Shown: positions 1 through 5,968 of the stretch, one piece after another
Numbering within the stretch: the stretch's first letter is position 1
How the letters are laid out: every line of letters starts with the position of its first letter
DNA from: Planctomycetota bacterium
GTDB lineage: Bacteria; Planctomycetota; Phycisphaerae; Phycisphaerales; Phycisphaeraceae
Length of the DNA stretch: 6,361 nt
Assembly: GCA_029267795.1 (NCBI GenBank)
Contig: JAJUHR010000111.1
Coordinates: 1-6,361, forward strand
Direction of reading: 5' to 3'
Program-made: the position numbers and the translations under genes
Notes under the pieces: generated by a model
Seen by the model: the letters and a program-made list of their open reading frames with translations, nothing else
Databases searched by the model: none
Told to the model about the DNA's origin: nothing

Positions 1-18
1 ATCGCCGATGCACGCTGC

Positions 19-93
19 GGGTGACTGTGGTGGAGCGAAGCGGCACCGCAGCTAATGCCGGGGCATCGCTACGCTCCGGCCCCAGCCACCCCC
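19..93. repeat. Palindromic dispersed repeat, short copy
   Basis: This is a 75-base imperfect inverted repeat. The left arm starts GGGTGACTG and the right arm ends CAGCCACCC. It shares three blocks with the copy near 6007-6121: 18 identical bases at 25-42 (CTGTGGTGGAGCGAAGCG, also at 6013-6030), 19 at 58-76 (CCGGGGCATCGCTACGCTC, also at 6087-6105) and 13 at 81-93. The centre is about 40 bases shorter than in the other copy. It lies just past the 3' end of the yjbQ-like gene. No protein is proposed here: open frames across it are by-products of the repeat. Between it and the yjbQ stop I see only a weak bulged hairpin (99-108 pairing with 120-127). A role as a transcript 3' end or REP-like element is inferred. 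Confidence 0.75.
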
Positions 94-147
94 GGCAAGT
101 GCTCGGATACGAGACGACGATCCGCACGCGACCCCGCCGTAACGCCC

Positions 148-567
148 CTATTCCCCGATGATTTTGATCAGGACACGTTTGCGGCGCCGGCCGTCGAATT
201 CAGCGTAATAGATCTGCTCCCAGGGGCCAAAGTCGAGTCGGCCATCGGTGACGGCGACGACAACCTCCCGGCCCATGACTTGGCGTTTGAGGTGGGCGTC
301 GGCGTTGTCCTCGCCCGTAAGGTTGTGGCGGTACCGGCTGACGGGCTCATGAGGGGCGAGCTTTTCCAGCCAATCGTCGTAGTCGTCGAGCAGGCCCTGC
401 TCCGCGTCGTTGATGTAGACGCTGGCGGTGATGTGCATGGCGTTGACCAGGCACAAGCCGTGGCGGATGCCGCTGTTTCGCACCGCGTCCTGGACCTGAT
501 CGGTGATGTTGATGTAATCGCGGCGGTGCGGGGTGTTGAACCAGAGCTCTTGCCGGTAATGCTTCAT
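148..567 (-). CDS. yjbQ: YjbQ / UPF0047 family protein (secondary thiamine-phosphate synthase-like)
   Basis: The 139-residue product matches the YjbQ/UPF0047 family over its whole length, and the family is normally about 130-140 residues. Visible family landmarks are INITDQV near 19-25, SGIRHGL at 32-38, the VNAMHITASVYIND stretch at 41-54 with His45, the NADAHLKRQVMG block at 88-99 with His92, DGRLDFGPWEQI at 108-119, and the closing EFDGRRRKRVLIKIIGE. The E. coli homologue has weak thiamine phosphate synthase activity that can replace ThiE, but the physiological reaction in most bacteria is unsettled, so the label is by family. The protein should be a soluble cytoplasmic trimer, as known for homologues. 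No convincing Shine-Dalgarno sequence precedes the ATG. The start was chosen because the N-terminus fits the family. It begins 46 bases after the stop of the pyrophosphorylase gene and is probably last in that transcript. Confidence 0.92.
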   Translation of the reverse strand: MKHYRQELWFNTPHRRDYINITDQVQDAVRNSGIRHGLCLVNAMHITASVYINDAEQGLLDDYDDWLEKLAPHEPVSRYRHNLTGEDNADAHLKRQVMGREVVVAVTDGRLDFGPWEQIYYAEFDGRRRKRVLIKIIGE

Positions 568-613
568 ATCGGAACAGATCGACGCGAAGGGTCGAGATGG
601 AACCGAAGCGGGG

Positions 614-2062
614 TTAGATCAGCACTTCGCTGCCGCGGGCGATGGTTTTGGGGAGGGAAGCGGGGTCGAGATCGTCGGGTTCGATGGCGGTCAGGGGGCG
701 GATTTCCAGGACCGCGTCGGGTTCCCCTTCGGCGTTGCGGGGGACGCGGACGCCACGGGATTCGAGCCAGCGTGCGGCCCGCTCGATCTGCAGGGCGCGG
801 CTGGTAGCGGGGCTGTCCACGCCGTCGGCGTTCTTGATCGGGGCGAACTCCTCGACGCGGTCGGTCTCAAGGATGATCGAACGCTCGCACAGCGGCAGGG
901 CGTCGAAGACGAAGGTTTCCAGCTTCACCGCGTTGGGCTGGGGCGGGTCGACCGGAGCGTCACGGTCGAAGTCCCAGTAGGGAACCTTCTTCTCGGCGCG
1001 GTGGTACGGCAGAGCGAAATCGCCCGAGGCGTTGATCGCTTCGACGAAGTCCACCCGGATCACGTGGACGGCGATCGAGCCGGCCTGGAACCGAAGCTGA
1101 CCGTCGCGTGGGCCCCCGCGGATGCGCTGCTCCGCCAATTCGTCGGGCAGGTCGGAGTATTCGATCACGGTGACCCGGCCGTCGACCATGCAAAAATTGC
1201 CCAGCCGCTCCTTGGGGTAGGCCTTGGGGACCATCTTGGAGGACATCTGGCAACGGTCCAGGGCGTGCAGGCCGACGAACAGCGGGTCGATGACCTTGAC
1301 GATGGGGTTGTCGACCTGGATGTAGCTGATCTGCTCGATGCCGCGGCGTCTCATGTCCTCTAAGGCGCCGCTGCGATGCAGGGCTTTGAGCGAGCCGCCG
1401 TGCCCGTCGGGCGACAGCGCCAGGCTGTCGGGGGATTCGAGCAGCACACGGCCGCTGGCCATGTCGAAGGCGGGCATCATCGCCTGGGGGAAAAACACGA
1501 CGTCGGCCGGATCCAGACCCAGGTGGTCGTTCTCCTGGAAGTACTGTCGCGTGGCGGCGTCGTTGGCGGGGCTAGTCATGATGTACCAGGGGCAGCGGCG
1601 TCCATACTTGGAGTGAACCTTGCGCAGGTACTCGGCGAAGCAGCCGAAAAGCGAGAGCCTGCGGAGGGGGGTCGCGGGGTAGATCCCCTTGGGGCCCTCC
1701 CAGCCCAGGCGCGTGCCCTGACCGCCGGCGACGGTGAAAGCGGCGACCTTGCCTTCGCGGATCAGGCGCTCGCCCAAGGCGCGGGCATCGACGTATTTGC
1801 CGGCGAGGTTGGCTGGAGGTTGGGCCGGGTAGAACTCGGCGGGCTCGAGCTTGCGCGGCATCGCGAAGCGGGGCTTGTTGCTCACGTAGGCCTCGACCAG
1901 CCGGGTGACCTGGTGCCAGTCAATCGCTTCGACCTGCGAGAGCAGCCGGTCCTGCTGCGCCTTGTTCAAGCGGCTAGCGTGCCGCAGGACGTGGCCTTGC
2001 CCGACCCGTTCCAAGCGGGCGCGGGCGTTGGCGAGTCGGTCCGTCATCGTGGCCTGCGTCAT
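614..2062 (-). CDS. UDPGP-family nucleotidyltransferase, UAP1-like (UDP-N-acetylhexosamine/UDP-sugar pyrophosphorylase)
   Basis: The product should join UTP to a sugar 1-phosphate, giving a UDP-sugar and pyrophosphate in the cytoplasm. From the chosen start it has 482 residues. The nucleotide-binding loop GGQGTRLG is at 113-120, followed by PKG at 124-126. Next come WYIMTS near 159-164, FFPQAMMPAFD at 190-200, SPDGHGG at 217-223, QVDNPIVKV at 249-257, QAGSIA at 326-331, KLETFVFD at 380-387 and FAPIKNADG at 406-414. This order and spacing match eukaryotic UAP1 better than bacterial GalU or GlmU. UAP1 usually has GNGG where this protein has GHGG, and UDP-glucose pyrophosphorylases have GHGD, so the sugar is uncertain. 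An in-frame ATG lies upstream at 2101 (495 residues) but has no ribosome binding site. The ATG at 2062 has GGGAG (2074-2078) 11 bases upstream and is preferred. It follows the hemQ-like gene by about 115 bases. Confidence 0.9.
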   Translation of the reverse strand: MTQATMTDRLANARARLERVGQGHVLRHASRLNKAQQDRLLSQVEAIDWHQVTRLVEAYVSNKPRFAMPRKLEPAEFYPAQPPANLAGKYVDARALGERLIREGKVAAFTVAGGQGTRLGWEGPKGIYPATPLRRLSLFGCFAEYLRKVHSKYGRRCPWYIMTSPANDAATRQYFQENDHLGLDPADVVFFPQAMMPAFDMASGRVLLESPDSLALSPDGHGGSLKALHRSGALEDMRRRGIEQISYIQVDNPIVKVIDPLFVGLHALDRCQMSSKMVPKAYPKERLGNFCMVDGRVTVIEYSDLPDELAEQRIRGGPRDGQLRFQAGSIAVHVIRVDFVEAINASGDFALPYHRAEKKVPYWDFDRDAPVDPPQPNAVKLETFVFDALPLCERSIILETDRVEEFAPIKNADGVDSPATSRALQIERAARWLESRGVRVPRNAEGEPDAVLEIRPLTAIEPDDLDPASLPKTIARGSEVLI

Positions 2063-2177
2063 CGTCCCGCGGTCTCCCAGGACTCCTGAGGTCGGTTTCA
2101 TCGGGTGGTGGGCTATGGGGGGTGAACCTGGTCCGATCGAGCGTCCGTGGGTCGCCCCCGCGGGTTACACTGCCGAG

Positions 2178-2978
2178 CTACGCGGCGCCGAACTGGGTGA
2201 CGATCTGGTCCATCGGGAGCCTGACGCACGTGTAGATCGGCGTGTCACGCAAAGTGTACCGGCTGGATTCGGTCTCGCGCAGCTCCTGCACGAGGTCTAG
2301 AAAATCGCTGGGGTTGTCGGTTTCGAAAGCGACGACAAACTCCTGGTCGTCCAACCCGAAGCTGTAAGTGGTGTTGAGCTTGACCGAGCGGTAGCGCGTG
2401 CCCACCTCGATGTGCTCGTCCATGATGCCCTGGCGGGCCCGCTTGCTCAGCAGGTACCAGTCCCGGGTCTTCACGAACGGGTACACGAAGATGTACTTGC
2501 GGTTGCCCGGGACGATGCGGAAGCGGCTCTCGGCTTCGGAATGCTCGGGATCGAGCTTAACGACATACTGGCTGCGCTTAGTTTGAGAGAGGTACCGTCG
2601 GGCGCAGAGCACGTACCGACGCAGGTCGGCCGAGTGCAGCTCGGCAGAGAACTGCTGCAGCAGCCCGGGGTCCTCGCTGATCAGCCAGATCATGAAGTCG
2701 ATCTCGGCGCGCAGGCCAGCCAGCGAGTAGGTCTTGATGATCACGTCCTGGTGGGTTTCGCAGCGTTGCTCCCATCGGCGGACCAGGTCGGCCAGCTCGC
2801 GCGCCACGCCCACGCGCTGCTCCGCGGCCAGCGCGTGGAAAGCCTCCGTGAAGCGGTAGAAGCTGAACGTGACGAATTGTCGGGCTACCGCCGGCTCACT
2901 TTGGCGAGCCTGGGGTTCGACAGCGACGGCGGTCGGGGGTCTGCCAGGCGGACGGGTTTGGGCCGAGGTGGTGCTCAT
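2178..2978 (-). CDS. hemQ: Chlorite dismutase-family protein, HemQ-type coproheme decarboxylase
   Basis: The 266-residue product belongs to the chlorite dismutase/HemQ superfamily. HemQ (ChdC) converts coproheme III to haem b by two oxidative decarboxylations, the last step of the coproporphyrin-dependent pathway. Residues 1-33 are a Pro/Ala/Gln-rich tail, not a signal peptide. The ferredoxin-like domains follow, with FVTFSFYRF at 35-43, DFMIWLISEDP at 94-104, KYIFVYPFVKTRDWY at 161-175, MDEHIEVGTRY at 186-196 and SFGLDDQEFVVAFETDNP at 206-223. Tyr166 sits where the catalytic Tyr of HemQ lies, in the YP-x-x-K motif. His189 fits the proximal haem ligand. Thirteen residues after that His, true chlorite dismutases have the distal Arg and Firmicute HemQ has Gln; here it is Asn202. 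That argues against chlorite dismutation. It lies 66 bases downstream of rsmE. No other haem gene is in view, so the pathway role rests on family membership. Confidence 0.88.
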   Translation of the reverse strand: MSTTSAQTRPPGRPPTAVAVEPQARQSEPAVARQFVTFSFYRFTEAFHALAAEQRVGVARELADLVRRWEQRCETHQDVIIKTYSLAGLRAEIDFMIWLISEDPGLLQQFSAELHSADLRRYVLCARRYLSQTKRSQYVVKLDPEHSEAESRFRIVPGNRKYIFVYPFVKTRDWYLLSKRARQGIMDEHIEVGTRYRSVKLNTTYSFGLDDQEFVVAFETDNPSDFLDLVQELRETESSRYTLRDTPIYTCVRLPMDQIVTQFGAA

Positions 2979-2984
2979 GGAATG

Positions 2985-2990
2985 CCTTCC
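2985..2990 (-). promoter_or_regulatory. Ribosome binding site of the hemQ-like gene
   Basis: GGAAGG reads on the minus strand six bases before the ATG at 2978. It is the clearest Shine-Dalgarno sequence in the minus-strand block and supports this start, including the non-conserved N-terminal tail. Confidence 0.65.
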
Positions 2991-3044
2991 GAAAGCCCGA
3001 GGGGGGTCTTGATCACCCTATGATTGCAAGGTTTGACGGAGGTT

Positions 3045-3800
3045 TCAAACACGATCCGCCGTTTTCGCAGCGAGGTATCTCAAGATCGCCGCGGCAGCGA
3101 CCGCGGCGGTTTCGATCCGCATCACGCGCGGGCCGAGGGACCAACGGACACAGCCGTGTTGCTCAGCGGTCGCCAGTTCCTGCCCCGTCCAGCCGCCTTC
3201 GGGGCCGATGAGCACGAGCAGGCTACGGGCGGAATGTAGCATGGAGAGCACGTCGGCGGGGGCCGCGGCGTGGGGGCCAGCGTGGACGTCGGCGATCAGG
3301 CGTAGATCGTAAGGGCGACTGAGCACGTCGGACAGGGCCATGGGGGCATCGACCGACATCACACGCGCCCGGCCGGATTGCTTGGCGGATTCGACCGCGG
3401 CTCTGCGGAACCGGTCGAGCTTTCCGGGCCGAGGGTCCACGACGGTGAACCGGGTGCGCAGCAGGGTCAGCCGATCCACGCTGAGCTGACTGAGCTGTTC
3501 GACCATGTGGTCGGCGCGGGGGCCCTTGGGGACTGCGGCGGCGATTTCTAACGAGGGCATCAAGGGAGGCTGAGACTCGATCTGGGCGATATGTACTTGT
3601 GCCACATTGGACTTACATTCGATTCTCCCTCTCCCGATCGTGCCACGGCCGTCGAACACCTCGACCAGATCGCCGTCACGAAGCCGCAACACCCGGCGGG
3701 CGTGGTGGGCTTCCTGGGGGTCAAGCACAGCGATGCCGGAAACGGGTTGGGTCGCAAGGGGGACTGTCGCGGTGAGGGTGGGACAGTAAAATCGGTGCAT
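3045..3800 (-). CDS. rsmE: 16S rRNA (uracil(1498)-N(3))-methyltransferase RsmE
   Basis: The enzyme uses S-adenosylmethionine to methylate N3 of U1498 in helix 44 of 16S rRNA within the 30S subunit. The 251-residue product has the usual family length (about 240-250). An N-terminal PUA-like part begins MHRFYC and includes the HHARRVLRLRDGD segment at 32-44. The C-terminal SPOUT domain shows PKGPRADHMVEQLSQLSV at 91-108, ESAKQSGR at 137-144, LIGPEGGWTGQE at 197-208 and LGPRVMRIETA at 222-232. The last two build the trefoil-knot cofactor site. The frame stays open upstream to 4259, but the extra 153 codons look like no protein family and run antisense to the plus-strand gene at 4006. MHRFYC is the normal RsmE N-terminus, so 3800 is the start. 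The ribosome binding site is weak (GGGAAA about 8 bases upstream). The gene is first of the four minus-strand genes. Confidence 0.95.
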   Translation of the reverse strand: MHRFYCPTLTATVPLATQPVSGIAVLDPQEAHHARRVLRLRDGDLVEVFDGRGTIGRGRIECKSNVAQVHIAQIESQPPLMPSLEIAAAVPKGPRADHMVEQLSQLSVDRLTLLRTRFTVVDPRPGKLDRFRRAAVESAKQSGRARVMSVDAPMALSDVLSRPYDLRLIADVHAGPHAAAPADVLSMLHSARSLLVLIGPEGGWTGQELATAEQHGCVRWSLGPRVMRIETAAVAAAAILRYLAAKTADRV

Positions 3801-3866
3801 CGGATCATTTTCCCGGAAAGCAAGGTCAGCCAAGGTTATCGGCGTGGCACGGACCGCGTCGAAGCC

Positions 3867-3895
3867 TTGAGTTGTGGTTATTGCAGGCCGATAAG
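3867..3895 (+). promoter_or_regulatory. Possible sigma-70-like promoter for the tail-anchored protein gene
   Basis: TTGAGT (3867-3872) and GATAAG (3890-3895) are separated by 17 bases, each matching the consensus at four of six positions. Transcription would begin about 100 bases before the ATG at 4006. The leader would include a perfect five-base stem hairpin (CGCTC at 3936-3940, GAGCG at 3945-3949) and a small dyad GACCACGGTC at 3914-3923. The region 3801-4005 is the only space between two divergent genes, so promoters in both directions are expected. I could not pick out a convincing one for rsmE. Promoter consensus in this lineage is uncertain. Confidence 0.3.
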
Positions 3896-3992
3896 TTCTG
3901 AGATTAACCTCACGACCACGGTCATGATACGCCCACGCTCGGGTGAGCGACGTACCGGGCTCTGAGGGGCAGGATTGACAACCCTTACGTTC

Positions 3993-3996
3993 GAGG
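3993..3996 (+). promoter_or_regulatory. Ribosome binding site of the tail-anchored protein gene
   Basis: GAGG lies nine bases before the ATG at 4006. A second purine stretch, AAAGG, directly touches the ATG and is too close to act. This supports 4006 as the start; the next in-frame Met is not until residue 130. Confidence 0.5.
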
Positions 3997-4005
3997 TCGT
4001 AAAGG

Positions 4006-5220
4006 ATGGCCGATCGACCGCAAACAACGGGGGGGCGGGTCCCGCCGGATTTGGAGAGCCAGTTGGACTCTTTGTTGGCTGAGCTATCGCAACTGGAGCC
4101 GAACCTGATCCCCAAACCGCAGCACGGCGCGCCCCACGGCGTCACTCCAGGGCAGGTACGAGCGGGCCAGGCGGACAAAGGCGATCCCTCCACCACGACT
4201 GCTACGCAAACGTCGCCTGCCGAAGCGTTGCCCACTGCCACAGCGACGGCTGCCCCCACTGGGATACAAGCCCCGGTAGAGCCCGCATCCGCACCGCAAG
4301 CCCCGGAGGACCTCAGTCAACGCATCGATGCTCTGCTTCAAGAGCAGGCCACCGAGACCAGCGACATCAAAGCAGGCCCCGCTGCGGTCCCCATGGCGGC
4401 AACGTGGGAGCAAGCCGCGCCAGAGCCCGCCCACCGGTCCGAGCCGGTTGTCGCCCCCTCGGGCGAAGGGAGCCTCGCCTCCCAGATCGACGCGCTCTTC
4501 CAGCAGATGCAAGAGAACGAGCCATCGACACCGCCCTTACCGGGTCCGCCCGCGGCACCCGAGACCGGGGCGACCCCGGCTGGCGCTGTCCCAGCACAAG
4601 CCTCGGCGCCTGCGGCTCCTGAAAAAGACGAAACCGCATTGACCGTCGAGGAAATCGACCGCATCCTGGCTGAGCAGGCGGACAACCAACTCGCCAAGGA
4701 GCTCGATCATGCTGCGGGGGTACAGGCTGGGACCGCCGAGGTCGCAAAAGCCCCCCCAGCCCGCACCCCTTTCGGGGACGACCCGAGCCAACGCGACAAG
4801 GCCGACTCGTTGGCGGCGCTCACGGCTCTGACGGGCGCAGGCGCCGGGCAGGTGTACATATCGGACGAGGGGGTCCGCACCCAACCTCCGCCTCCACGGG
4901 GAGCGACCGCTGCCGACGTCGCCAAGGAATTAGACCAGCAGCCCGAGCTTCCAACGCACGTGGCTGCGGGGATGACGGCGAGCAAGGAGCCTTCTGCTCA
5001 GGCAAGGCCGGGCGCGGTAGAAGACACTCTCGACCAGCCGTTATCCCTAGAGCCCCCGCCCAAGACACTCAAACAGCGTGTGCGCGGGGTGTTCTTGAGG
5101 CTTAACCGACCGCTGGAGCGGTTCTCGCCGGCAACCCGCGACACCATCGGTTATTTCGCACTTCTGCACCTGTTTGTCGGGTCGGTGCTCATCTTTGCCA
5201 AGGTGCTTGGGATCATCTGA
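4006..5220 (+). CDS. Unrecognised Ala/Pro/Gln-rich tail-anchored protein with four EIDALL-like motifs
   Basis: I do not recognise this 404-residue protein. Most of it (about 30-350) is low-complexity Ala/Pro/Thr/Gln/Glu sequence, likely disordered. Four short helical motifs are embedded in it: DLESQLDSLLAEL (15-27), DLSQRIDALLQEQ (102-114), SLASQIDALFQQM (156-168) and LTVEEIDRILAEQ (212-224). They share a hydrophobic residue, Asp, a small or polar residue, then two hydrophobics, and resemble the N-terminal EIDALL peptide of FliM that binds phosphorylated CheY. A second short motif, AKELD, occurs at 230-234 and 306-310. A basic amphipathic stretch (about 354-379) leads to one hydrophobic segment (about 382-404) at the extreme C-terminus. 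This predicts a tail-anchored membrane protein with a cytoplasmic N-terminus and no signal peptide. No enzymatic domain is visible. A scaffold that presents repeated docking peptides is an inference. It lies divergent from rsmE and 204 bases before the CBS gene. Confidence 0.8.
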   Translation: MADRPQTTGGRVPPDLESQLDSLLAELSQLEPNLIPKPQHGAPHGVTPGQVRAGQADKGDPSTTTATQTSPAEALPTATATAAPTGIQAPVEPASAPQAPEDLSQRIDALLQEQATETSDIKAGPAAVPMAATWEQAAPEPAHRSEPVVAPSGEGSLASQIDALFQQMQENEPSTPPLPGPPAAPETGATPAGAVPAQASAPAAPEKDETALTVEEIDRILAEQADNQLAKELDHAAGVQAGTAEVAKAPPARTPFGDDPSQRDKADSLAALTALTGAGAGQVYISDEGVRTQPPPPRGATAADVAKELDQQPELPTHVAAGMTASKEPSAQARPGAVEDTLDQPLSLEPPPKTLKQRVRGVFLRLNRPLERFSPATRDTIGYFALLHLFVGSVLIFAKVLGII

Positions 5221-5237
5221 GGCGCGGATCGCGGCTT

Positions 5238-5269
5238 GGTTCTCGGGCTAGCCCACCAGGCCCCGAGCC
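5238..5269 (+). terminator. Weak hairpin after the tail-anchored protein gene
   Basis: CTCGGG (5242-5247) pairs with CCCGAG (5262-5267), and GG (5238-5239) with CC (5268-5269) across a two-base bulge. The 10-base palindrome GGGCTAGCCC (5245-5254) gives a competing hairpin. No T-tract follows on the plus strand, so it is at best a weak or factor-dependent terminator. The rest of 5221-5424 holds no gene that I can support. Confidence 0.22.
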
Positions 5270-5300
5270 GAAAACATCGCAGACTGGGTCGAAATCCCTA

Positions 5301-5330
5301 TTGCCCGGCGGGACAACGTCGTATTAAGAT
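5301..5330 (+). promoter_or_regulatory. Possible sigma-70-like promoter for the CBS-domain gene
   Basis: TTGCCC (5301-5306) and TAAGAT (5325-5330) are 18 bases apart, each with four of six consensus bases. They lie in a locally AT-richer patch of otherwise GC-rich DNA. The start of transcription would fall about 90 bases before the ATG at 5425. If real, the CBS gene can be expressed separately from the upstream gene. Confidence 0.35.
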
Positions 5331-5415
5331 TATGTGGTCGGCCGTTGCGCACACCGACGGTCGGGCCGTGGAAGCGGCGGGCAGCTCACCTCTTGTTTGG
5401 CGCGGTCGCAAAGGC

Positions 5416-5419
5416 AGGA
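5416..5419 (+). promoter_or_regulatory. Ribosome binding site of the CBS-domain gene
   Basis: AGGA is placed five bases before the ATG at 5425, with a further AAGG at 5411-5414. This decides the start against the much longer open frame reaching back to 5236, whose extra residues resemble no CBS protein. Confidence 0.6.
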
Positions 5420-5424
5420 CAACG

Positions 5425-5862
5425 ATGGCTCAGGTGCGCGAAATATTGGCCAAAAAGGGAGAACAGGTCTACTCGATCGGCAAGAATGCCACGGTATTAG
5501 AAGCGGCACAGGTGATGAACCAGCACAAGATCGGCGCGCTGGTAGTGATCGAGGCCGGCCGGGTGGAGGGGATCTTCACCGAGCGGGACGTGCTGCGGCG
5601 CGTCGTGGGCGAGCAGCGGAACCCGGCGTCGACGAAAGTGGCTGAGGTGATGACCACCGACGTGGCGTGCTGCCAGCCGGACACGCCTATCGAGGAAGCG
5701 GCCAGCGTCATGAAACACCATCGGATCCGGCACCTGCCGGTGGTGGGGCCGGACCGCCGGCTGCACGGGATGATCTCGATCGGAGACATCAACGCTCATC
5801 ACGCCGACAACCAAGCCGTGCAGATCCATTTCCTGAACGAGTACCTGTACGGCCGGACGTGA
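5425..5862 (+). CDS. Two-CBS-domain protein
   Basis: The 145-residue product consists almost only of a CBS pair (Bateman module). CBS1 covers about 13-63 (YSIGKNATVLEAAQVM, then GALVVIEAGRVEGIFTERDV at 37-56) and CBS2 about 76-127 (VMTTDVACCQPDTPIEEAA, then RHLPVVGPDRRLHGMISIGD at 102-121). Both carry the G-h-h-[TS]-x-x-D signature of adenosine-nucleotide ribose binding: Thr52/Asp55 and Ser118/Asp121. Such stand-alone modules generally bind AMP, ATP, SAM or related ligands and dimerise into a disc, but ligand and partner cannot be read from sequence. There is no membrane segment or catalytic domain, so it should be a soluble cytoplasmic sensor. The frame is open upstream to 5236, but the CBS fold and the AGGA site support the ATG at 5425. 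A terminator follows about 80 bases past the stop, and a functional tie to the upstream tail-anchored protein is only positional. Confidence 0.92.
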   Translation: MAQVREILAKKGEQVYSIGKNATVLEAAQVMNQHKIGALVVIEAGRVEGIFTERDVLRRVVGEQRNPASTKVAEVMTTDVACCQPDTPIEEAASVMKHHRIRHLPVVGPDRRLHGMISIGDINAHHADNQAVQIHFLNEYLYGRT

Positions 5863-5895
5863 GCGGCCGATGCTTTTCATCCGCTCTGACGAACC

Positions 5896-5915
5896 ACCCA
5901 TGGCGACCCATGGCG
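5896..5915. repeat. Perfect 10-base tandem duplication
   Basis: ACCCATGGCG occurs twice head to tail between the CBS stop and its terminator. Each copy contains the palindrome CCATGG. It may be a simple slippage product; no function is proposed. Confidence 0.6.
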
Positions 5916-5940
5916 TGCGGGCGTTGTGATGTGGTTAAGA

Positions 5941-5968
5941 CCGCGGCCCGCCAGCGCGGCTGTTTTTT
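5941..5968 (+). terminator. Intrinsic terminator of the CBS-domain gene
   Basis: CCGCG (5941-5945) pairs with CGCGG (5955-5959) around a nine-base loop. Six T residues follow at 5963-5968, three bases past the stem. The GC-only stem followed by a T-tract is the standard Rho-independent layout. It lies about 80 bases after the CBS stop. The stem is short, and the T-tract abuts the left end of the palindromic element. Confidence 0.6.

Noticed and set aside
55..807. Plus-strand open frame of 250 codons at the left end
   Set aside because: It is antisense to yjbQ and the end of the pyrophosphorylase gene, begins inside the palindromic repeat and turns into Arg/Gly-rich sequence typical of GC-rich shadow frames.
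1376..2089. Plus-strand open frame of 237 codons
   Set aside because: It lies wholly antisense to the conserved UAP1-like gene, and its sequence resembles no family.
2102..2177. Possible separate promoter or terminator between the hemQ-like and pyrophosphorylase genes
   Set aside because: Only GC-rich sequence without a T-tract, a stable isolated hairpin or recognisable -35/-10 boxes on the minus strand.
3975..3980. Perfect TTGACA box just before the plus-strand gene
   Set aside because: With a normal spacer the -10 would fall at 3998-4003 (CGTAAA, poor) and transcription would start downstream of the ATG. Probably chance.
3801..4259. N-terminal extension of the rsmE frame by 153 codons, antisense to the plus-strand gene
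   Set aside because: The extra residues match no RsmE feature. MHRFYC at 3800 is the usual RsmE N-terminus, and the extension crosses the divergent intergenic region and the start of another gene.
5236..5424. Upstream extension of the CBS-domain protein by 63 residues
   Set aside because: No CBS-like or signal sequence is present, there is no ribosome binding site at 5236, and a good AGGA site precedes the ATG at 5425.
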